Shown one piece after another: positions 1-8,886 of a stretch of 64,000 nt of DNA; the first letter of the stretch is position 1, and each line of letters starts with the position of its first letter. The DNA is taken from NCBI RefSeq assembly GCF_030397665.1, contig NZ_JAPUBT010000005.1:310001-374000 (forward strand). The letters are read 5' to 3'. The translations under genes and the position numbers were made by a program. The stretch comes from Janthinobacterium sp. SUN073. GTDB lineage: Bacteria; Pseudomonadota; Gammaproteobacteria; Burkholderiales; Burkholderiaceae_D. The notes under the pieces are model-generated. The model did no database searches. It saw only the letters and a list, made by a program, of their open reading frames with translations, and had not been told where the DNA came from.

Positions 1-594
1 CAGCATGCCCGCCACCCAGCGCGGCTTGGTGGCCATGTTGATGATGTTGGAAATCGTCAGTTTCGGCGGCGCCGACAGGCCGTTACGCAAGTCCTTGTGG
101 CGCTGGCCCAGCACCTGCAAGTCGAGCGTCAATACCAGCGCGCCGCACTTGGCCGCCTTGGCGCGGTCGATCAGGCGGTTGATGAATTCGCGGTCCTTCA
201 TCACGTACAGCTGGAACCAGAACGGTTTTGTCGTGTTCGCCGCCACGTCTTCGATCGAGCAAATGCTCATGGTCGACAGGGTGAACGGCACGCCGAATTT
301 TTCAGCGGCCTGGGCGGCGAGAATTTCGCCATCCGCATGCTGCATGCCCGTCAAGCCCGTCGGCGACAGGGCCACCGGCATGGAAACCGCCTGTCCGACC
401 ATGGTCGAGGCCAGGCTGCGGTTTTCCAGGTTGACGGCCACGCGCTGGCGGAACTTGATCTTGGCGAAATCGCTGTTGTTGGCGCGGTACGTCGATTCCG
501 TCCAGGAACCGGAATCGGCGTAGTCGTAAAACATGCGCGGCACCCGTTTCTGGGCCAGCACGCGCAAGTCTTCGATGCAGGTAATGATACTCAT
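1..594 (-). CDS. lldD: L-lactate dehydrogenase, FMN-dependent (5' part; runs off the window)
   Basis: The reverse strand reads from an ATG at 594 (protein begins MSIITCIEDLRVLAQKRVP) to the window edge, giving 198 codons of an alpha-hydroxy-acid oxidase. Visible family features are the N-terminal YDYADSGSWTE segment, the SPTGLTG loop and the WFQLYV strand that lines the FMN site. LldD oxidises L-lactate to pyruvate and passes electrons to the membrane quinone pool. A good ribosome site (GAGGAAACGC before ATG) supports the start. The C-terminal half with the catalytic His/Arg lies outside, so close relatives such as glycolate or mandelate oxidases are not fully excluded. Confidence 0.88.
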   Translation of the reverse strand, partial: MSIITCIEDLRVLAQKRVPRMFYDYADSGSWTESTYRANNSDFAKIKFRQRVAVNLENRSLASTMVGQAVSMPVALSPTGLTGMQHADGEILAAQAAEKFGVPFTLSTMSICSIEDVAANTTKPFWFQLYVMKDREFINRLIDRAKAAKCGALVLTLDLQVLGQRHKDLRNGLSAPPKLTISNIINMATKPRWVAGML

Positions 595-686
595 GCGTTT
601 CCTCGGTCGATGGCAAGTCGAACCATGATCGTGCATTTACCCGCAATTGTCTATCCGGCAGGCAAGACTGGCGGACAGAACGTGGC

Positions 687-1643
687 TTACCAGTCGCGCG
701 CGCCGAGGATCTGCTCGCCCAGCGCAGTCAAACACGCCTGCGGATAGCGCAGCTTTTCCTTTTCCTCGGGGTCGCCGGGAAACGCGTAGCCCTGCGGCGC
801 GCTGCGCTCGCGCCAGCTTTGCACACGCCAGTCGCGCAGACTTTGATTGTCTTCCTGGGCGGGCGTGAAGGAAATATATTGCGCCAGGCGCACCTGGTCC
901 GTGGACGTGTTCGGGCGGATGCCGTGCGCCAGCAGGCTGTTGAAGATCAACAACTCGCCTTTCTTCATGGCGATGAATTGCATCGGATACGGCACCGTCG
1001 CCAAGTCCGGCTGCCACGGGTTGCGATCCGCCGGCACGGTCTTGCGCCAGCTCAATAAATTATTGAACAGTTCCGGATAGCACTGGAAACCGCCGCTCTC
1101 GGGCGAGGTGTCGGACAGGGCCAGCACGCCCTGCACGTTGACGGGCAGCGGGTCGAGCGTGGTGTCCGCATCCCAGTGGATGAAGCCGCCAAACTTGCGC
1201 TTGCCATGGTTCGGCGTGTTCAGGTTGGCGCGGTCGATGGTCACCCACAAATCCTCACGGTCCCAGATGTCGACGAAGGCGTCATATACCCGTTGGGTCT
1301 GGCGGTTATCCCACAGGGTCTGGTTGTGATAGGCCTCGACCATGCCGGAACCGTTGAGTTCCTTCATCGCGTGGTCGCGCAGCTGGTCCCGGTTCCAGGT
1401 GGCAGGATCGTGCTGGTCCAGTCCCTGGAATTCCCACAGGAAATCCGTCGTGCGCCGCACCTGTTCCGGCGACACCGCATCCTTGACGATGACATAACCG
1501 TAGGTTTGCCAGTGCAAAAATTCGCTGTCGGACAGCACGCGCAGGGGCAGCTGTTTCTCGATGTCGCGCAACTGCGTCTGTTCCGTGTAGGCCACGGACG
1601 GGTTGCCGGGACGGTCTTCGCCGTATTGATATTTGTCTTGCAT
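687..1643 (-). CDS. Phytanoyl-CoA dioxygenase (PhyH) family protein
   Basis: 318-residue Fe(II)/2-oxoglutarate-dependent oxygenase. The metal triad is visible: H156 and D158 in FIHWDAD and H240 in LLAHGIRPN; R252 is a candidate 2-oxoglutarate anchor. The start at 1643 (MQDKYQYGED) has an AGGAG ribosome site seven bases upstream; an earlier in-frame ATG would add 17 residues without such a site. It is divergent from an AraC regulator at 1759, which probably controls it. The family hydroxylates small molecules or lipids; the substrate cannot be told from sequence. Residues around NLNTPNHGKRKFGG and SDTSPESGGFQ resemble bacterial PhyH proteins linked to catabolic clusters. Confidence 0.85.
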   Translation of the reverse strand: MQDKYQYGEDRPGNPSVAYTEQTQLRDIEKQLPLRVLSDSEFLHWQTYGYVIVKDAVSPEQVRRTTDFLWEFQGLDQHDPATWNRDQLRDHAMKELNGSGMVEAYHNQTLWDNRQTQRVYDAFVDIWDREDLWVTIDRANLNTPNHGKRKFGGFIHWDADTTLDPLPVNVQGVLALSDTSPESGGFQCYPELFNNLLSWRKTVPADRNPWQPDLATVPYPMQFIAMKKGELLIFNSLLAHGIRPNTSTDQVRLAQYISFTPAQEDNQSLRDWRVQSWRERSAPQGYAFPGDPEEKEKLRYPQACLTALGEQILGARDW

Positions 1644-1758
1644 GGCTGTCTCCTGTGTTGGTGTGAGACAGATTGTGCGATGGCACGGCGCCATGAAATG
1701 CGCGCTGAGCGGCCAATACTGATACTATCCTGACTATTCATCCGCTTCAAACGTCAGA

Positions 1759-2631
1759 ATGACGCCTTTATTCGAACAAGTCACGATACCAACAGGCCAC
1801 TCCTGGGGCTTGCTGTGGCGCGAACTCGACACCATTCCCTTCCTCTGGCATTACCACCCGCAATTCGAGCTGACCCTGACCGTCAATGCGCGGGGACAGC
1901 GCTACATCGGCGACCACCTGGGCGACTTCGAGCCGGGCGACCTGGTGCTGCTGGGGCCGAATTTGCCGCACACGTGGTCGGCCAGCGAGCGCATCGACGG
2001 CGCGCAGCCGATGCTGGCCGTTGTCGTGTGGTTTTCCTTGGAATGGGTGGAGCAGCTGGCGGCCTGTTTTCCCGAGTTGCACAGCTTGCGGCAACTGGCG
2101 GCCCGGGCCGGCCCTGCCCTGCACTTTTCGCCGGCAGCGAGCGCGCGCAGCGCAGATAAACTGCTGCAACTGAATGCCCTGCCCGTGCCGCAGCGCTTGC
2201 CGCTGCTGCTCAACGTGCTGCTGGACCTGGCGGGCGATACGGGCGCGCGGCCGCTGGCCTCGATGGCGCAGGCGCCGCTGCCCGATGGGCAGCACAAGCG
2301 CATGGCCGGCGTGTTTGATTTCATGCACGCGCATTTCCGGGAAGAGATCGCACTGGAAAGCCTGGCGCAGAAGGCGGCCCTGTCGCTGGGCGCTTTCCAC
2401 CGCTGCTTCAAGCGCCACGCGCATTGCACGCCGGGCGAGTACCTGGCGCGGTTGCGCATCGGCCGCGCCTGCCAACAGCTGATCGAGAGCAATCTCGCCA
2501 TCGCCGTCATCGCGCAAGAGGCGGGCTATCGCAACCTTGCGCATTTCAACCGCCAGTTCCGCGCCGCCAGGCACGTCACGCCGCGCGCGTTCCGCCAGCA
2601 ATACCGGCACGCCACCAGAGTGGCGGCATAA
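1759..2631 (+). CDS. AraC-family transcriptional regulator with N-terminal cupin
   Basis: 290 residues. The first ~90 form an AraC-type cupin sensor (WHYHPQFELTL, then GDHLGDFEPGDLVLLGPNLPHTW). The last ~100 carry the two helix-turn-helix motifs of AraC/XylS proteins (HFREEIALESLAQKAALS and IAVIAQEAGYRNLAHFNRQF). It is divergently paired with the PhyH-type dioxygenase at 687-1643, with 115 bp between start codons, so control of that gene is the simplest inference. The effector is unknown. Confidence 0.9.
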   Translation: MTPLFEQVTIPTGHSWGLLWRELDTIPFLWHYHPQFELTLTVNARGQRYIGDHLGDFEPGDLVLLGPNLPHTWSASERIDGAQPMLAVVVWFSLEWVEQLAACFPELHSLRQLAARAGPALHFSPAASARSADKLLQLNALPVPQRLPLLLNVLLDLAGDTGARPLASMAQAPLPDGQHKRMAGVFDFMHAHFREEIALESLAQKAALSLGAFHRCFKRHAHCTPGEYLARLRIGRACQQLIESNLAIAVIAQEAGYRNLAHFNRQFRAARHVTPRAFRQQYRHATRVAA

Positions 2632-2645
2632 AGCGTCCGGACAAC

Positions 2646-2679
2646 GAAAAAGGGGATCAGATTATACAATCTGATCCCC
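2646..2679 (-). terminator. Rho-independent terminator of the lone tRNA-Arg
   Basis: Read on the reverse strand, just after the tRNA CCA end, a 12-bp perfect stem (GGGGATCAGATT / AATCTGATCCCC, 4-nt loop) is followed by TTTTT. It ends the tRNA transcript and faces the convergent araC-type gene. The stem core recurs at 23417-23459, so it may come from a dispersed palindrome. Confidence 0.85.
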
Positions 2680-2686
2680 GATATTC

Positions 2687-2763
2687 TGGTGCGGCTGGCA
2701 GGAATTGAACCCACGACCCCTTGGTTCGTAGCCAAGTACTCTATCCAGCTGAGCTACAGCCGC
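2687..2763 (-). tRNA. tRNA-Arg(ACG), copy 1
   Basis: 77 nt including an encoded CCA. The acceptor stem is GCGGCTG/CAGCCGC, the anticodon stem-loop is CTTGG-CTACGAA-CCAAG, and the T-arm contains GGTTCAATTCC. Anticodon ACG (wobble A becomes inosine) reads CGU/CGC/CGA. The sequence is identical to the three copies at 5299-5689. A TATAAT-like -10 box sits at 2774-2779 on the same strand. Confidence 0.98.
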
Positions 2764-2773
2764 CTAAGACAAG

Positions 2774-2779
2774 ATTATA
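2774..2779 (-). promoter_or_regulatory. -10 box for tRNA-Arg copy 1
   Basis: The reverse strand reads TATAAT eleven bases upstream of the mature tRNA 5' end. A weak -35 (TTTGCC) lies 17 bp further up. The position fits a short tRNA leader. Confidence 0.6.
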
Positions 2780-2951
2780 GCAGGGCTTTGCAGAATGGCA
2801 AAGGGCGTGGCGGCACTATTTCACAATTGACGGCCTCCCCTATTTTTCACGGGCCGACCCGCTCCGCTCACTTGCATCTTTCATCACATTTATTTTCTGA
2901 CTGCGGCGCAAAACCGACAGGTTTATTTCTTCTTAGTCATTATCAATGCAT

Positions 2952-2978
2952 CCATGAAAAATGAATTGCAATTCATGG
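2952..2978. promoter_or_regulatory. Palindromic site upstream of the lipoprotein gene
   Basis: A perfect 16-bp palindrome (ATGAATTGCAATTCAT, 2961-2976) nested in a CCATGAA...TTCATGG inverted repeat lies about 60 bp before the lipoprotein start in an AT-rich intergenic stretch. Its symmetry and position suggest a protein-binding operator. The regulator is unknown; a Fur-type site is possible but the match is poor. Confidence 0.35.
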
Positions 2979-3034
2979 AAAATTTTGAGAATGTTTACTG
3001 GCAGTAATTCCAAAAAAAATACCAAGGGGATGTC

Positions 3035-5179
3035 ATGAAAAAGAATTTGCACCTATTATTGCCGCTGGCTGCCGCCTGCACCATCACCTTCATGCTGGCC
3101 GCCTGTGGCGGCGGCAGCAGCACCCCCGCCGACCCGGCGCCACCAGTTCCCCCCGTCGTACTGGCAACCACGCTCAGCGGCACGGCAGCCGTCGGCGCGC
3201 CCGTCGCGGGCAGCGTCGTGGCCATCGACAGCAAGGGCAAAGTGTCCGTGGCGGTCAACACCGGCGCCGGCGGAGCCTTTACGGTCGATGTGGCCGGCAT
3301 GACGGCGCCGTTTTTCCTCAGTATCACCGGCACGTCCGGCGGCAAGCAAGTGACGCTCAATTCCATCGCCACCGCGGCGGGGCAAACCGTCAACATCACG
3401 CCGCTGACGGACCTGATCGTCTCCACGGCGTCGGGCCAGCCCGGCGGCACGGCCCTGGCCACCGTCTGCGCACCCGTCGCCAATACGGTCTCGGCCGCCT
3501 GCACCACGGCGCTGGCCACGGCGGCGACCCAGCAACGGCTCGATGCGGCCGTGGCCGCCGTCATCGCCATGATCAAACCCATCAATACCGGCAATGCCAA
3601 TCCGCTGACGGGCGCCTTTGTTGCCAACGGCACGGGCATGGACGCCGTGCTGGACCAGATCCTCGTCGCACCTGCGGAAGCGCAAGGCGCCATGGCGACC
3701 GTCACCCTGATTGCCACCAACAGCGCGCTGGGCAGCGTGACCTTGCCTGCCGCCGCCGGCGGCGCTGCGACGATACCGGCGGCGACACCGCCATCGGATG
3801 CCGACCTGACCAAGGCGAGCGCCGCAGCCAGCGTCTTGCCGGAAATCCGCGCCTGCATGGCCTCGCTCAGCGCGCTGTATCCGAAGACGGACTTCGTCGT
3901 ACCGTCGACGGCGGCAGTGTCGCCGTTTATCGACAGCACCTTCAATCTGGGGGCAGGGGTGGGCCAGGCGGACATCGTGTCGGCCCTGACCAGCACGGAC
4001 CAGGCCGCCCATGCGGGGCTGATGATCGAAGTACTGGGCTTGGCCAGCGTCAACATGCAGCCCTTGAGCACGGATGAAATTGCCACACTGACTTCCTCGT
4101 CCAGCACCTCGACAACGCGCGTCGCGGACTTCATCGGCAATCGCCTTGGCGCCGGGGCGACGGCCATCACCTTTACCGCAGGCAAGCCGAGCAGTGCATG
4201 GGTGCAGTTGCGCATAGGCGGCGACGCGGGCATGCTCAACTGGAAACTGGTCAAGACCAGCGACACCAGTGCCTGCGCCGGCGGCTGGAAACTGGCCGGC
4301 AGCGGCCACCTGGACATGCACATGAATGCGCGCATCCAGCGCAGTGTCGATGGCGCGGGCACGGCCAGCTTTGCGCGCGAATGGGCCGCGCACGTGGAAC
4401 TCGACACCGTGCTGCAGGAAAATCCCGCCATCAACAAGATCGATGTGCGGGGACCGGGCCTGACGACGTTTGGCGACTTCCAACTACCCGGCACGGCCGG
4501 CAGCAAATTGCAGCTGATCCTGCCAGCGACCGGCTACACCCATATGCGGGTGGCCGACAGCAATGGCGCCGCCAGCGCTTTCTACAATAACGCGGAAGCC
4601 ATTCAAAGCTGCCAGGACCTGGCCAGCCTGCCCGCCAACACGCCGGGCCTGGGCGCCGGCACGGCTTGCATCGACGAGACGAAAGTCGCGCCGGGCAAGG
4701 TATATGTCTGGACCCTGAAAACGCCGAATGGCCCTGTCAGCGCCTTCCCGTTCCAGATCAATGCCGTACCGCTGTCAAAAGCCTTTGCCAGGGCCAACCA
4801 GGCCAGCCTGTTTGCCACGCTCACCGGCATCACGCCGGCGAAACTGTCATCCCTCCCCGCCGCCACCCTGCTGGACGGCGTGGTGACCTTCAACTACACG
4901 CAGTCTGCCACCTACGGTTCCAAAATGGATAATTGCGGCCTGTCCCTGTTCAATGGCGCCACGCCGGTGCTGAACGCGGAACAAAATGCAGTTGGACAAG
5001 AAACCTCGTGCACCTTCACGACCTCGGGGCTCAATTCCCTGGCATCGAATGTGCCGGACCAGGCACATTCGGGCGCCTCGCTATTCAAGTTCACGGGACC
5101 CGTGACGAATGGCGGACTGTGGGTGACCACCATCGTCCTGGGCAACCAGGCCTCCTCAGGCCAGCCCTATCCGAATTGA
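3035..5179 (+). CDS. Large lipoprotein of unknown function
   Basis: 714 residues beginning MKKNLHLLLPLAAACTITF, then a lipobox LAAC before a Gly/Ser linker (GGGSS) and a Pro-rich stretch, so it should be a membrane-anchored lipoprotein. Residues ~45-110 (LSGTAAVGAPVAGSVVAIDS, then GAFTVDVAGM) look like a carboxypeptidase-regulatory-like beta-sandwich. The rest is rich in Ala, Thr and Ser and has scattered cysteines but no catalytic motif I recognise. AAGGGGATGTC precedes the ATG. The gene sits between tRNA-Arg copies on the opposite strand and is the only protein gene there. Function unknown. Confidence 0.85.
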   Translation: MKKNLHLLLPLAAACTITFMLAACGGGSSTPADPAPPVPPVVLATTLSGTAAVGAPVAGSVVAIDSKGKVSVAVNTGAGGAFTVDVAGMTAPFFLSITGTSGGKQVTLNSIATAAGQTVNITPLTDLIVSTASGQPGGTALATVCAPVANTVSAACTTALATAATQQRLDAAVAAVIAMIKPINTGNANPLTGAFVANGTGMDAVLDQILVAPAEAQGAMATVTLIATNSALGSVTLPAAAGGAATIPAATPPSDADLTKASAAASVLPEIRACMASLSALYPKTDFVVPSTAAVSPFIDSTFNLGAGVGQADIVSALTSTDQAAHAGLMIEVLGLASVNMQPLSTDEIATLTSSSSTSTTRVADFIGNRLGAGATAITFTAGKPSSAWVQLRIGGDAGMLNWKLVKTSDTSACAGGWKLAGSGHLDMHMNARIQRSVDGAGTASFAREWAAHVELDTVLQENPAINKIDVRGPGLTTFGDFQLPGTAGSKLQLILPATGYTHMRVADSNGAASAFYNNAEAIQSCQDLASLPANTPGLGAGTACIDETKVAPGKVYVWTLKTPNGPVSAFPFQINAVPLSKAFARANQASLFATLTGITPAKLSSLPAATLLDGVVTFNYTQSATYGSKMDNCGLSLFNGATPVLNAEQNAVGQETSCTFTTSGLNSLASNVPDQAHSGASLFKFTGPVTNGGLWVTTIVLGNQASSGQPYPN

Positions 5180-5248
5180 CGCCCCGTTAACGGACTGAAA
5201 CATGCCGCGCTGCTGGCGGCGTGTTTCAAGCAACAGTTTGGCTGGACG

Positions 5249-5284
5249 AAAAAAAACCCGGAAAGCATGCTTTCCGGGTTTTTC
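5249..5284. terminator. Bidirectional terminator between the lipoprotein gene and the tRNA-Arg array
   Basis: The perfect palindrome CCCGGAAAGCATGCTTTCCGGG is flanked by a run of A on the left and T on the right, so it makes a strong hairpin plus U-tract on either strand. It serves the lipoprotein gene on + and the three-tRNA transcript on -. Confidence 0.9.
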
Positions 5285-5298
5285 TTTACTGCTGATAC

Positions 5299-5375
5299 TG
5301 GTGCGGCTGGCAGGAATTGAACCCACGACCCCTTGGTTCGTAGCCAAGTACTCTATCCAGCTGAGCTACAGCCGC
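5299..5375 (-). tRNA. tRNA-Arg(ACG), copy 2
   Basis: 77 nt, identical to the copy at 2687-2763, with encoded CCA and anticodon ACG. It is the last of three tandem copies read from a promoter near 5700. A strong terminator (5249-5284) follows. Confidence 0.98.
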
Positions 5376-5453
5376 AAACTCTGACACACTTCGCCTGACG
5401 GCGCGAAGCTTGAAACTTTCATCAGAATGAAGTGAACTCCACCCTGGTAATAC

Positions 5454-5530
5454 TGGTGCGGCTGGCAGGAATTGAACCCACGACCCCTTGGTTCGTAGCC
5501 AAGTACTCTATCCAGCTGAGCTACAGCCGC
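5454..5530 (-). tRNA. tRNA-Arg(ACG), copy 3
   Basis: 77 nt, identical to the other copies, with encoded CCA. It is 78 nt upstream of copy 2 in the direction of transcription. The spacers on either side are not alike, so only the tRNA itself is conserved. Confidence 0.98.
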
Positions 5531-5612
5531 AAAACTTCTACAACATTCCATGAACAACATGGAGGTGAAACTTGTTACAACAAAACCAGGCAAAGTCTGA
5601 TTTTCAGTATTC

Positions 5613-5689
5613 TGGTGCGGCTGGCAGGAATTGAACCCACGACCCCTTGGTTCGTAGCCAAGTACTCTATCCAGCTGAGCTACAGCCGC
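5613..5689 (-). tRNA. tRNA-Arg(ACG), copy 4
   Basis: 77 nt, identical to the other copies, with encoded CCA. It is the first tRNA of the three-gene transcript, with a TATAAT box just upstream at 5700-5705. Confidence 0.98.
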
Positions 5690-6114
5690 GCAGGCAAACA
5701 TTATAGCGTATTCATTTCGCTTTGAAAAGTTCGATTTTTCAATCGCTTAGCTGATTTTTGCAGAATACCACCCCGCACCATCAGCCACCTTTTCACTGCC
5801 GAAAAGCGCACGCCTTTCATCGATGGACACAACGGCTTTCACAGTGGCATCCAGCGCATCGAGAAGTTGCTGTCTCGAAAGAAGCGGGATTATAGGGACT
5901 GCCTTCCCGTCTGTCCAGTGCTATCTGCAGGCGGCACGCAAGCGTGCGGTGGCGCCACGCCGCTTGGAGCTACAATACCAGCAGACAGGGGCGCTCGTGT
6001 CTCCGCTCATGCATGACGGCAGGCAATTCCATCATGACCAACGCATTGAGCTTGGCGACGGCGGCCCGGCGAGGCACCAGCCCGTGCGGCAGACTCACCG
6101 TTGCAGGATTTCCG
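5690..6114. promoter_or_regulatory. Intergenic region with the tRNA-Arg array promoter
   Basis: On the reverse strand TATAAT lies at 5700-5705, with TTTTCA 17 bp upstream as a weak -35; this should drive the three tRNA-Arg genes. The rest of the 425 bp leads to the hybrid kinase at 6115. Open frames here have no ribosome site or family resemblance, and I see no other feature. Confidence 0.6.
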
Positions 6115-8577
6115 ATGGCTAAGCATGACCACAAGCAAGATCTGCTCCCCCCATCAGCGCCGCTGAGCCTGTCAGACGAGCGCCTGGCCAACTTGCTGGA
6201 GAGCATTACCGACGGCTTCTGCCTGCTCGACCACGACTGGACCATCCGCTACATCAATACGCGCGGCGCCGACATGCTCGCGCCGCAACGTCCGCCCGGC
6301 AGCCAGCTGGCGGGCAGCAGCCTGTGGCAAGCCTGCCCCCACTTGCAGGGCACGGAACTGGAAGTGCAGTACCGGCGCAGCATGGCGCAGCAGCACAGCT
6401 GCAGTTTCGAGCTGCTGTATCCGCCGCTGGGGCGCTGGCTGGAAGTGCGCATCTTCCCGTCCAGCGAAGGCTTGACCACGTATATCCAGGACATCAGCCA
6501 GCGCAAGGCGGCCGAGGAAAGCTTGCGCCAGAGCGAAGAAGACTTGCGCGCGCTGGCCAACTCCATCCCGCAATTGGCCTGGATCGCCAGCTTCGACGGC
6601 ACCATCGCCTGGTACAACCAGCGCTGGCACGACTACACGGGCACCAGCGCCGCACAGATGGCGGGCGACGGCTGGAGCATCGCCTATGACACGCGGTACC
6701 TGCCGCCCATGCTGCAAGGCTGGAAGGCCGCCTTGCGCGATGGGACGCCGTTCGAAATGGAGTTCCCCATCCGCGGCGCGGACGGCCAGTACCGCTGGTT
6801 CCTGACGCGCGCCAATCCCGTGCGCGACCGTGGCGGCCAACTGCTGCGCTGGTTTGGCACGAGTACCGACGTCGACCAGGTCAAGCGCGCGCAGGAAGCC
6901 TTGCGCGACGAGACGCGCGTGCTGGAATTGCTCAACAATACGGGCGCGGCCCTGGCCAGCACGCTCGACTTGCCAGCCCTGCTGCAGGAAACCGTCGATG
7001 CGGCCACGCGCATCAGCGGCGCGCGCTTCGGCGCCTTGTATTATGACGATGCGGGCGATGCCCACCCTGCGGCGCGCGCCGTCAACGGCATCAGCCTGCG
7101 CCAGGCCGACACCATCGCCGCGGAACTGCGCCAGGGACCGGCCATGCGCCAGAACGACTTGCTGGCCGCACCCGACGCCAGCGCCGATGGCATGCCGCCG
7201 CTGCGCAGCTGCCTGAGCCTGCCCGTCAGCTCGCGCTCGGGCCTGTTGCTGGGGCGCTTGCTGCTCGGTCATCCGCAGGCCGGCATGTTCAGCGCGCGCA
7301 GCGAACGCATCGTCTCGGCCATCGCGGCGCAGGCCGCCGTCGCGCTCGACAATACGCGCCTGTACGCGGCCGCCACGCGCGCCGCCGACGAGCGCAAGGT
7401 GCTGCTCGACAGCGAACGCGAAGCGCGCGCCGAAGCCGAACGCACGAACCAGCTGAAAGACGATTTTCTCGCCACCCTGTCGCATGAACTGCGCACGCCG
7501 CTGTCGGCCATCCTGGGCTGGGCCCAGGTGCTGCGGCGCGGTACGCGCGACCAGGCCGACCTGCACCGCGGCTTGCAAAGCATCGAACGCAATGCGCGCG
7601 CGCAGGCGCAACTGATCGAAGACTTGCTCGACATGAACCGCATCACCTCCGACAAGGTGCTGCTCGACCTGCAGCCCCTTGCGCCCGCCAGTGTCATCGC
7701 CTCGGCCATCGAAACGCTGCGCCCGGCGGCCGACGCCAAGCACATCGCCATCCACAGCAGCATCGCCAGCGATGCGGGCACGATCATGGGCGACCCCGGC
7801 CGTATCCAGCAAGTGATCTGGAACCTGCTGTCGAATGCCCTGAAGTTCACGCCGCAAGGGGGACGGGTCGATATCGGCGTGCGCCGCGAGGCGAGCCGCC
7901 TGGCCATCACGGTGGCCGACAACGGCGTGGGCATCAAGAAAGACTTCCTGCCCCACGTATTCGACCGTTTCCGCCAGGCGGACGCCTCCACCACGCGCCG
8001 GCACGGCGGCCTGGGGCTGGGACTGGCGATCGTCAAGCACCTGGTGGAACAGCATGGCGGCACGGTCACGGCCAGCAGCGCAGGCGACATGCTGGGCGCC
8101 AGCTTTACCGTGCGCCTGCCCCTGGACACGCCCACCGCTACCGCGCGCCAGGAGGGCGGCGCCCCGTCCGCCAGCCCTGACTTGCGCGGCGTCAGGGTGC
8201 TGCTGGTCGATGACGAAGCCGATGCGCGCGAACTGACGGAACGCATCCTGCGCGACAATCACGCCGAAGTACACAGCGCCGGCAGCGTGGCGCAGGCGCT
8301 GCAACTGCTGGAGCAGGTGCGCCCGCATGTACTGGTCAGCGACATCGGCATGCCCGATGCCGACGGTTTCGACTTGCTGGCGCAAATCCGCGCGCACGCT
8401 CCGCCTGACGCCGCCCGCCTGCCCGCGCTGGCGCTGACGGCATTCGCGCAACCGCAGGATCGCCAGCGGGCGCTGGCCAACGGTTTCCAGTCCTGGGTCT
8501 CGAAACCGCTGGAGCCGGCCGAATTGGTGGCGGCCGTGGCGCAACTGGTCGCCACGCGTGTCACGGCCCACTCTTGA
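6115..8577 (+). CDS. Hybrid sensor histidine kinase (PAS-PAS-GAF-HisKA-HATPase-REC)
   Basis: 820 residues, no membrane segment, so a soluble sensor. Order: PAS around 20-130 (LESITDGFCLLDHDWTIRYIN), a second PAS/PAC around 140-265 (LANSIPQLAWIASFDG, then YRWFLTRANPVRD), a GAF-like region around 275-420, HisKA with the phospho-acceptor in LSHELRTPL (H457), HATPase_c with N574 in NLLSNALKF plus DNGVGI and GLGLGLAIV, and a C-terminal receiver with acceptor D743 in VSDIGMPDADG. The start at 6115 (MAKHDHKQ) follows GCAGGA; upstream in-frame ATGs lack such a site. A REC-GGDEF gene lies 309 bp downstream on the same strand and is a plausible phospho-transfer partner. Confidence 0.92.
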   Translation: MAKHDHKQDLLPPSAPLSLSDERLANLLESITDGFCLLDHDWTIRYINTRGADMLAPQRPPGSQLAGSSLWQACPHLQGTELEVQYRRSMAQQHSCSFELLYPPLGRWLEVRIFPSSEGLTTYIQDISQRKAAEESLRQSEEDLRALANSIPQLAWIASFDGTIAWYNQRWHDYTGTSAAQMAGDGWSIAYDTRYLPPMLQGWKAALRDGTPFEMEFPIRGADGQYRWFLTRANPVRDRGGQLLRWFGTSTDVDQVKRAQEALRDETRVLELLNNTGAALASTLDLPALLQETVDAATRISGARFGALYYDDAGDAHPAARAVNGISLRQADTIAAELRQGPAMRQNDLLAAPDASADGMPPLRSCLSLPVSSRSGLLLGRLLLGHPQAGMFSARSERIVSAIAAQAAVALDNTRLYAAATRAADERKVLLDSEREARAEAERTNQLKDDFLATLSHELRTPLSAILGWAQVLRRGTRDQADLHRGLQSIERNARAQAQLIEDLLDMNRITSDKVLLDLQPLAPASVIASAIETLRPAADAKHIAIHSSIASDAGTIMGDPGRIQQVIWNLLSNALKFTPQGGRVDIGVRREASRLAITVADNGVGIKKDFLPHVFDRFRQADASTTRRHGGLGLGLAIVKHLVEQHGGTVTASSAGDMLGASFTVRLPLDTPTATARQEGGAPSASPDLRGVRVLLVDDEADARELTERILRDNHAEVHSAGSVAQALQLLEQVRPHVLVSDIGMPDADGFDLLAQIRAHAPPDAARLPALALTAFAQPQDRQRALANGFQSWVSKPLEPAELVAAVAQLVATRVTAHS

Positions 8578-8886
8578 AAAGATGATGCAAAGAAATACAT
8601 ACTGCAGAACAAAATGACTATTTTTGCAGGTTGGCCTTCCTACTTCCAGACGCGGCACTGTCCTACAAGCAACTAAGCTGAAGTTTGCTACACTGAAATG
8701 CAGAAGCACACCCTGCACGGCAGGCAGGAGACAGGCAGCCTTGGCTGCCATCAGTGGCAGAAGCGAGTTCAAGCGCTGTTGTGCGCCGTATCTTGTTGCA
8801 AGGCGCTACTATCTTTCCCACCGCCGTCAGCCGATCATCAGCGGTAGAAGCCAGCGTTGCATAGACCGTATTAACCGAGACCCTAC
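8578..8886. other. Intergenic region before the REC-GGDEF gene
   Basis: 309 bp between two same-strand signalling genes. No coding frame with a ribosome site and no clear terminator hairpin was seen. It probably holds the promoter of the downstream gene. Confidence 0.4.

Noticed and set aside
2995-4506. Long reverse-strand frames across the lipoprotein gene
   Set aside because: They are antisense to a frame with a signal peptide, lipobox and ribosome site; the composition is that of a shadow.
2689-5725. Short open frames starting with the same peptide (ATNQGVVGSIPASR) on the reverse strand, or RLAGIEPTTPWFV on the forward strand
   Set aside because: They are translations of the repeated tRNA-Arg genes and their complements, not proteins.
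5823-6122. Forward frame of 99 codons before the hybrid kinase
   Set aside because: No ribosome site or family match, and it overlaps the kinase start region in another frame.
6172-8772. 866-codon open frame antisense to the hybrid kinase
   Set aside because: It is a GC-rich shadow of a clear histidine kinase on the other strand, with an Arg/Gln/Ala-rich composition and no family motif.
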